From an uncultured Rikenellaceae bacterium (GTDB lineage: Bacteria > Bacteroidota > Bacteroidia > Bacteroidales > Rikenellaceae), in assembly GCA_910588925.1 (NCBI GenBank), contig CAJURV010000027.1, positions 7,452 to 25,310 of the forward strand: DNA of 17,859 nt, in the 5' to 3' direction. Both the position numbers and the translations under genes were made by a program. Below, piece after piece: positions 12,634 through 17,859 of this stretch (position 1 is the first letter of the stretch; each line of letters starts with the position of its first letter). The notes beneath the pieces were generated by a model, which was given only the letters and a program-made list of their open reading frames with translations, was not told the DNA's origin and did no database searches.

Positions 12634-13809
12634 ATGTTACGAAAATATATAGATAAGATTAAGCCGCAGTTCGAGGAGGGAGGTCGTTTCTCAAAGTTGC
12701 ATTCCACATTCGACGCTTTCGAGACGTTCCTCTACGTCCCCAACACCGTGACTAAGTCGGGCAGCCATATACGTGACGTGATCGAACTCAAACGCACCAT
12801 GTCGGTGGTGGTGATAGCGCTTCTTCCGGCATTGTTGTTCGGCATGTACAACGTAGGGTTGCAACACTTCCGCGCCATGGGCATGACCGATCTTACCGTC
12901 ATGGAGTGTTTCGGTTTCGGCTTCTGGAAAGTATTGCCCCTTATAATAGTATCTTACGTGGTAGGCCTCGGCATAGAGTTCGCCTTTGCGCAGGTACGCG
13001 GCCACGAGGTCAACGAGGGCTTCCTTGTATCGGGCATGCTCATACCGATGATAATGCCTGTGGACGCTCCGTTGTGGATGGTGGCCGTATCTACCGCTTT
13101 TGCAGTAATCATCGGCAAGGAGGTATTCGGCGGCACCGGCATGAACGTATTCAACCCCGCCCTCTTGGCGCGCGCGTTCATGTTCTTCGCCTACACACCC
13201 TACATCTCGGGCGAAAAGATATGGATCGCAGGCATGAACGCAGGGCAGACGGTAGACGGCTATTCGGGCGCCACTCCCCTTACGGAGATCGCCAACTCGA
13301 TCGCGGAAAAGGCTCCCGCGCTCAACATCTCCAGCTCGGTATGCGACTGGATAGTGGGTACCATTCCCGGCTCTATAGGCGAGACATCGTTCATAGCCAT
13401 AATGATAGGTGCGGCGATATTACTTTTCACCGGCATCGCATCGTGGCGCATAATGCTCTCGGTGTTCGCGGGCGGCTACCTCATGGGGCTCCTCTTCAAC
13501 GCCATAGGGCTTAACGCCTACATGGATATGCCGGCATACTACCATCTTCTCCTTGGCGGTTTCGCTTTCGGCGCCGTATTCATGGCAACCGACCCCGTCA
13601 CCGGCTCGCAGACAGGCACCGGCAAATTTATCTACGGTCTACTCATCGGAGCGTTCGCGGTGCTAATTCGCGTAGTCAACCCCGGTTATCCCGAAGGCAT
13701 GATGCTCTCTATTCTCTTTATGAACGCCATGGCTCCCATCATAGACCATTACGTAGTAGAGGCCAACATACGCCGCAGAAACCGTCGTCTTAAAAAAGCA
13801 ACCAAATAA
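12634..13809 (+). CDS. nqrB: Na+-translocating NADH:quinone reductase subunit B
   Basis: NqrB is an integral-membrane subunit carrying covalent FMN and riboflavin and the main Na+ pathway. The 391-residue product has a family-typical N-terminus (HSTFDAFETFLYVPNTVT) and about ten hydrophobic segments. The flavinylation motif D-G-Y-S-G-A-T is at 208-214, with Thr214 the expected FMN attachment residue, and GKEVFGGTGMNVFNPALLAR is strongly conserved. The C-terminal loop ATDPVTGSQTGTGKFIYG is also diagnostic. FMN attachment needs ApbE, which is not in the window. Confidence 0.98.
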   Translation: MLRKYIDKIKPQFEEGGRFSKLHSTFDAFETFLYVPNTVTKSGSHIRDVIELKRTMSVVVIALLPALLFGMYNVGLQHFRAMGMTDLTVMECFGFGFWKVLPLIIVSYVVGLGIEFAFAQVRGHEVNEGFLVSGMLIPMIMPVDAPLWMVAVSTAFAVIIGKEVFGGTGMNVFNPALLARAFMFFAYTPYISGEKIWIAGMNAGQTVDGYSGATPLTEIANSIAEKAPALNISSSVCDWIVGTIPGSIGETSFIAIMIGAAILLFTGIASWRIMLSVFAGGYLMGLLFNAIGLNAYMDMPAYYHLLLGGFAFGAVFMATDPVTGSQTGTGKFIYGLLIGAFAVLIRVVNPGYPEGMMLSILFMNAMAPIIDHYVVEANIRRRNRRLKKATK

Positions 13810-13825
13810 GGGAGGAGCAATACAA

Positions 13826-14569
13826 ATGAAACAGACTAACGCATACATCATCGGATATTCGATCGTACTGGTAGTGGTCGTGGCAGTGGTCCTCTCGTTG
13901 GTGACGCTCTCGCTGGGCCCCCGTCAACACAGCAACATGCAGGCTGAGAAGATGAGCGACATCCTCGGCTCCGTAGGGCTATACGACGCCGAAGCGGCTG
14001 ACAAGGCCAAGGACAAGAACCAGTATATCATAAACACTTACAAGAAGTATATCAAGGAGAGCTTCCTCGTAGACAGCAAAGGCAACAAGATTCCCGACTC
14101 GGAGCAGGCCGCTTTCGACGCTCTCGGCAACCTCAAGGCAGAATTCGCCAAGCCAGAAGCGGAGCGCAGACTCCCCGTCTTCGTAAGCCGTAACGACGCC
14201 GGCCAGGTCAACTACATACTACCCGTATATGGCACGGGACTGTGGGGACCGATATGGGGCTATTTAGCGCTACAGAAGAACCTCGACACCATCGACGGTG
14301 CCGTATTCGGTCACAAAAGCGAGACTCCGGGCCTCGGCGCCGAGATCGCCACACCCGCTTTCCAGAAACAGTTCGTGGGTAAGACCCTCTTCGGCAACGG
14401 CTCGTTCGTGGGCATCAACGTCACCAAAGGCGTAGGCTCGTCGGCAGGTAATTCGCACGCCGTGGATGCAATATCGGGCGGCACCATCACCTCGCGTGCG
14501 GTGCAATCGATGATAAAAGATTGCATCGGCGACTACGAACCGTTCCTTGTCAAAAACGGAGTTAAGTAA
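13826..14569 (+). CDS. nqrC: Na+-translocating NADH:quinone reductase subunit C
   Basis: NqrC is the membrane-anchored, periplasm-facing FMN subunit. The 247-residue product has one N-terminal membrane helix (IIGYSIVLVVVVAVVLSLVT), then a soluble domain with GTGLWGPIWGYLAL and ETPGLGAEIATPAFQ. The flavinylation motif reads D-A-I-S-G-G-T (214-220), with Thr220 the predicted FMN site; the usual Ala before the Thr is Gly. The start at ATG 13826 is preceded by a GGAGGAG sequence 9 bases upstream, an unusually strong Shine-Dalgarno match for this phylum. It starts 16 bases after nqrB. Confidence 0.97.
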   Translation: MKQTNAYIIGYSIVLVVVVAVVLSLVTLSLGPRQHSNMQAEKMSDILGSVGLYDAEAADKAKDKNQYIINTYKKYIKESFLVDSKGNKIPDSEQAAFDALGNLKAEFAKPEAERRLPVFVSRNDAGQVNYILPVYGTGLWGPIWGYLALQKNLDTIDGAVFGHKSETPGLGAEIATPAFQKQFVGKTLFGNGSFVGINVTKGVGSSAGNSHAVDAISGGTITSRAVQSMIKDCIGDYEPFLVKNGVK

Positions 14570-14630
14570 AGACAGAACGTTTTCGATTCTCGTATTGTAG
14601 ATGAGAAAAACGGACTAAGAAAATTCAACC

Positions 14631-15275
14631 ATGAGTAATAAAGAGAAAGAGCCGATGTTTTCGGCTAAGAATATGAAGTTGCTCACCAATCCGTTAGGAT
14701 CGAGCAACCCCATCACGGTTCAGATACTGGGTATCTGCTCCGCACTGGCTGTCACGGCCAAGTTGCAGCCTGCTTTCGTTATGGCGCTCTCGGTGACCGT
14801 GGTGACCGCGTTCTCCAACCTTATCCTCTCGCTGTTGCGTAAAGGGATACCCTCGCGTATCCGCATCATAGTTCAGTTGGTAGTGGTAGCCGCGCTCGTG
14901 ATCCTCGTAGACCAGATGCTGAAGGCTTTCGTCTACGACGTGAGCAAACAGCTATCCGTATTCGTAGGCCTTATCATCACCAACTGTATAGTGATGGGCC
15001 GCATAGAGGCGTTCGCACTCGGCAACAAACCGTGGCCCGCATTCCTCGACGGTATAGGCAACGGCTTGGGCTACGGTATGATACTGGTAATACTCGGTTT
15101 CGTCCGCGAACTTCTCGGTGCCGGTACCGTGTGGGGCTACCGTGTGATACCCGAGAGCTTCTACGCCCACGGGTATTCCAACAACGGCCTCATGTTGTTG
15201 CCCCCCATGGCGCTTATATGCGTGGGTATCATAATATGGATACACCGCTCGCACAACAGAAACCTTTGCGAATAA
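14631..15275 (+). CDS. nqrD: Na+-translocating NADH:quinone reductase subunit D
   Basis: NqrD is an integral-membrane subunit (RnfE/NqrD family), homologous to NqrE but inserted in inverted topology; together they hold an iron-sulfur site in the membrane. The 214-residue product has about six membrane helices. The paired cysteines are visible: Cys36 in GICSALAV and Cys119 in TNCIVMGRIEAFA. The start MSNKEKEPMFSAKN is preceded by a 61-base gap after nqrC, the second widest in the operon; I see no terminator or exact -7 box there. Confidence 0.97.
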   Translation: MSNKEKEPMFSAKNMKLLTNPLGSSNPITVQILGICSALAVTAKLQPAFVMALSVTVVTAFSNLILSLLRKGIPSRIRIIVQLVVVAALVILVDQMLKAFVYDVSKQLSVFVGLIITNCIVMGRIEAFALGNKPWPAFLDGIGNGLGYGMILVILGFVRELLGAGTVWGYRVIPESFYAHGYSNNGLMLLPPMALICVGIIIWIHRSHNRNLCE

Positions 15276-15291
15276 ATAGGAGAGACTGAAG

Positions 15292-15909
15292 ATGGAAAAC
15301 TTACTAAGCATTTTCGTAAAGTCGATATTCATCGACAACATGGTCTTCGCCTTCTTCTTCGGCATGTGCTCGTTCATAGCCGTATCGAAGAGCGTAAAGA
15401 CAGCTATGGGCTTGGGTATCGCCGTCACTTTCGTGATGGTGGTAACGGTCCCCGTGAACTACATTCTCAACAAATATGTGCTATCGGCCGGTGCACTCTC
15501 GTGGCTGGGCGAACGTTACGCCGCCATAGACCTCAGCTTCCTTAGCCTGATAGTCTTCATAGCGGTGGTGGCATCCATCGTGCAGATCGTGGAGATGGTG
15601 GTCGAGAAATTCGCACCTGCACTCTACGGCCAGCTCGGTATATTCCTGCCGCTCATAGCCGTGAACTGCGCCATCCTCGGCGGCTCGCTATTCATGCAGG
15701 AGCGCGACTATCTCAACGTAGGCGAGGCTGCCACTTTCGCACTCGGCTCGGGTATAGGCTGGTGGCTCGCCATTGTCGCAATGGCCGCAGTGCGCGAGAA
15801 AATCACATACTCGCACGTACCCGCTCCCTTGCGCGGCGTAGGCATAACCTTTATCCTGACAGGGCTCATGGGCATAGCGTTCATGTCTTTCATGGGTATT
15901 CAGCTATAA
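15292..15909 (+). CDS. nqrE: Na+-translocating NADH:quinone reductase subunit E
   Basis: NqrE is the second of the homologous inverted membrane pair (RnfA/NqrE family). The 205-residue product has about six membrane helices. The iron-sulfur cysteines are Cys26 in FFGMCSFIAVSK and Cys126 in VNCAILGGSLFMQERDY. The N-terminus MENLLSIFVKSIFIDNMVF is typical. ATG 15292 is preceded by AGGAGAG (15279-15285), 16 bases after the nqrD stop. Confidence 0.98.
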   Translation: MENLLSIFVKSIFIDNMVFAFFFGMCSFIAVSKSVKTAMGLGIAVTFVMVVTVPVNYILNKYVLSAGALSWLGERYAAIDLSFLSLIVFIAVVASIVQIVEMVVEKFAPALYGQLGIFLPLIAVNCAILGGSLFMQERDYLNVGEAATFALGSGIGWWLAIVAMAAVREKITYSHVPAPLRGVGITFILTGLMGIAFMSFMGIQL

Positions 15910-15984
15910 ATCGCGCTTACGGTAGACGGACATTTCCGCTTACAACAGATCGCTAAAAGTCAAACAGATAACAATAAATAAGAA

Positions 15985-17250
15985 ATGGACTACAGTTCAA
16001 TCATAATCTCGGTCGTAGCCTTTCTCATCGTGATATTGGTGTTGGTAGCGCTTCTGCTCTTTGCCAAGAAGAAGCTGATGCCCTCCGGAAACGTCACTAT
16101 CTCTATAAACGACGGAGAAAAAGAGATCGTCTGCGAACCGGGCGGCTCATTGCTGTCGACACTCGCCGATAAAGGCATATTCCTACCCTCGGCATGCGGC
16201 GGCGGCGGATCTTGCGGCATGTGCCGGTGTCAGGTGCTCGAAGGAGGCGGCGACATACTCCCCACGGAGGTCAACTTCTTCACCCGCAAGCAACAGAAAG
16301 AAAAATGGCGCCTCGGTTGCCAGGTAAAGGTCAAGGAAGATCTTAAGATAAAGGTGCCCGAAGCGGTACTCGGCGTCAAGAAGTGGGAGTGCGAAGTGGT
16401 ATCTAACCGCAACATATCCACATTCCTCAAGGAGTTTGTCGTAAAACTGCCCGAAGGCGAGAACCTCAAATTCCGTAGCGGCGGTTACATTCAGATAGAC
16501 ATACCCAAATACGAAGCCATCAAGTTCTCCGACATGGATGTTGACGAACGCTTCCGCGCCGATTGGGACAAGATGAAGATGTGGGATTTGGTGACCACCA
16601 ATCCCGAACCCACTTTCCGTGCCTACTCTATGGCCAACCACCCTGCGGAGGGCAACATCATCATGCTCAACATCCGTATCGCCACTCCCCCGTTCGACCG
16701 CGCGACAGGCAGCTTCATGAATGTCAACCCCGGTATATGCTCGTCGTACATATTCTCGCGCAAACCGGGCGACAAAGTTACCATCTCCGGCCCTTACGGC
16801 GAATTCTTCCTGCCGGACAATCTGCCCGACACTCAGGAGCTCATATTCATAGGCGGCGGCGCCGGTATGGCCCCCATGCGAAGCCATATAATGCACCTGT
16901 TCAAGACCGAAAAGACCAAACGTCCCGTCTCGTTCTGGTACGGTGCCCGTGCACTCAAAGAGGCCCCCTATCTTGAAGAGTTCCACCAGATAGAGAAAGA
17001 CTTCCCCAACTTCAAGTTCAACCTCGCACTCGACCGCGAAGACCCCGAAGCCGATGCGGCAGGAGTGCCTTACAAAGTGGGATTCGTACACAATGTGCTC
17101 TATGAGAACTATCTCAAGAACCACGAAGATCCGGAAGGATGCCTCTATCTGATGTGCGGCCCCCCCATGATGATATCTTCCGTAGTGAAAATGCTCGACA
17201 GCCTCGGCGTTCCGCCCGAGAACATCTTGTACGACAACTTCGGATCGTAA
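15985..17250 (+). CDS. nqrF: Na+-translocating NADH:quinone reductase subunit F
   Basis: NqrF is the NADH-oxidising entry subunit with FAD and a 2Fe-2S centre. The 421-residue product has one N-terminal membrane helix (residues 6-27) and a ferredoxin-like domain whose cluster ligands are Cys71, Cys77, Cys80 (ACGGGGSCGMC) and Cys112 (RLGCQVKV). The FAD-binding motif is RAYSMANHP, and the NADH-binding domain has IGGGAGMAPMRSHIMHLF, FWYGAR and YLMCGPPMM. The C-terminus ends ILYDNFGS. It starts 75 bases after nqrE. Its last 36 bases (17215-17250) form part of the left arm of a long perfect palindrome. This does not alter the protein but would fold the end of the reading frame into RNA hairpin. 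Confidence 0.98.
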   Translation: MDYSSIIISVVAFLIVILVLVALLLFAKKKLMPSGNVTISINDGEKEIVCEPGGSLLSTLADKGIFLPSACGGGGSCGMCRCQVLEGGGDILPTEVNFFTRKQQKEKWRLGCQVKVKEDLKIKVPEAVLGVKKWECEVVSNRNISTFLKEFVVKLPEGENLKFRSGGYIQIDIPKYEAIKFSDMDVDERFRADWDKMKMWDLVTTNPEPTFRAYSMANHPAEGNIIMLNIRIATPPFDRATGSFMNVNPGICSSYIFSRKPGDKVTISGPYGEFFLPDNLPDTQELIFIGGGAGMAPMRSHIMHLFKTEKTKRPVSFWYGARALKEAPYLEEFHQIEKDFPNFKFNLALDREDPEADAAGVPYKVGFVHNVLYENYLKNHEDPEGCLYLMCGPPMMISSVVKMLDSLGVPPENILYDNFGS

Positions 17251-17324
17251 TAAAAAATCCCGCGAGAAATTTCTCGCGGGATTTTTTATTACGATCCGAA
17301 GTTGTCGTACAAGATGTTCTCGGG
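17215..17324. repeat. Perfect 110-bp palindrome spanning the nqrF 3' end and terminator
   Basis: Bases 17215-17269 and 17270-17324 are exact reverse complements over 55 bp with no central spacer. The left arm includes the last 36 bases of nqrF, with its stop codon, and the left half of the terminator. The right arm repeats the same bases inverted (for example CGATCCGAAGTTGTCGTAC at 17292-17310). Complementarity stops at 17214/17325. Confidence 0.97.
17252..17287 (+). terminator. Terminator of the nqr operon
   Basis: A-run plus TCCCGCGAGAAA (17252-17269) pairs perfectly with TTTCTCGCGGGA plus T-run (17270-17287). It starts two bases after the nqrF stop codon and could act on either strand. 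It is the core of the longer palindrome. Confidence 0.9.
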
Positions 17325-17859
17325 AGACTTTTTGTTTATGCCTTAGGCAGGGACTTTCAGCCGGACCATTTAATGGAGATCTTACGACAGGCTATTTCAG
17401 TGGAGTTACTTTGTATATATGAAGCACTGCCCCATTTTTTGATAAGAGTAATTAGGAAATAAAAGTGAGCACCTTATGTATAATTTATGCTTGAAAAGGA
17501 TTCATGCGGAAATTTATAATATAAGCACTCATATTGATGGCTGGCGAGACGGAAAATACTATAATGCTTCCCGAAGATATGCGCATTATCTGAACTACTC
17601 ATGCGGCACGGGGTGCCGCTCCGCGATAACTACCACAAATTAACCGGACAGAGGTTGGAATAAGTCGCAGGCGAGCAAATACCATCACTCCACACCCAAA
17701 TAAATGCGCATTAACCGCAAGTCGCAGGCATGCTAGCCCACGTACACAACCGCAGACCGCAGGGCGCCGAGACTTTTTAGACCTCAAAAATCGTCGATCG
17801 CGGTCGTGCGCCTCCGGAGCGTACTTGGGTGTACGTGAGGATGGCTCACGAACGGGATC
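17325..17859. other. Unassigned 535-base terminal stretch
   Basis: I can support no gene here. A plus-strand frame continues through the palindrome to a TAA at 17460-17462 and would encode a tail such as GRDFQPDHLMEILRQ, which I do not recognise; it has no start of its own after the palindrome and may be a gene remnant. Visible structure includes a 7-bp hairpin GCGGCAC-GGG-GTGCCGC (17603-17619), a repeated AAGTCGCAGGC (about 17662 and 17719), a repeated TGCGCATTA (about 17580 and 17703), and a hairpin CGTGAG-GATGG-CTCACG (17834-17850). Confidence 0.4.

Noticed and set aside
16183..17124. 313-codon minus-strand frame opposite nqrF
   Set aside because: It is antisense to nqrF, which has all expected cofactor motifs, and shows no family features.
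1..17859. tRNA genes, rRNA genes, CRISPR arrays or intact insertion sequences
   Set aside because: I saw no cloverleaf-like tRNA ends, rRNA signatures, regularly spaced repeats or transposase motifs in the window.

Overview
The window looks like a chromosomal segment of a Bacteroidales bacterium of moderate GC content, possibly Alistipes/Rikenellaceae-like. That placement is inference from gene content, codon style and the promoters. At least seven intergenic regions carry the Bacteroidota sigma-factor -7 element TAnnTTTG, two or three of them with a TTG/TTTG -33 box about 18-22 bases upstream. Also typical are the NQR operon, a PiT transporter with a soluble C-terminal domain, and an OmpH-like lipoprotein.

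Layout. 1-2106 (+): 3' end of a glycosyltransferase gene, then the chaperone genes grpE and dnaJ, ending at a 19-bp perfect bidirectional terminator. 2170-3829 (-): a lipoprotein gene and fmt. 3890-4266 (+): the RNase P RNA gene rnpB, transcribed divergently from fmt out of a very compact shared promoter region; its P1 helix runs into a U-tract. 4267-4577: about 310 bases with no recognisable gene. 4631-8451 (-): fabG, a PiT-family phosphate transporter and ruvA. 8789-9424 (+): an OmpH/Skp-like lipoprotein gene with promoter and terminator. 9715-9921 (+): a 68-residue protein of unknown function behind its own promoter.

10056-11061 (+) is a visibly AT-richer two-gene island. The first gene encodes a Panacea/DUF4065 (SocA-like) domain protein. 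The second starts one base after its stop codon and encodes an uncharacterised small protein. The pair has its own promoter, with a palindrome over the -7 box, and its own terminator. It is best read as a horizontally acquired toxin-antitoxin-type module and is the main accessory feature here.

11255-17250 (+) is the complete nqrABCDEF operon for the Na+-translocating NADH:quinone oxidoreductase. It has a consensus promoter, and every cofactor motif is visible: flavinylation threonines in NqrB and NqrC, paired membrane cysteines in NqrD and NqrE, and the 2Fe-2S, FAD and NAD motifs in NqrF. No apbE flavin-transferase gene lies in the window.

The operon ends in an odd structure. The terminator hairpin is the centre of a perfect 110-bp palindrome (17215-17324) that reaches 36 bases into the nqrF reading frame. 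The remaining 535 bases (17325-17859) hold short hairpins and repeats but no gene I can support. This end could be a natural inverted duplication or an assembly/library artefact.
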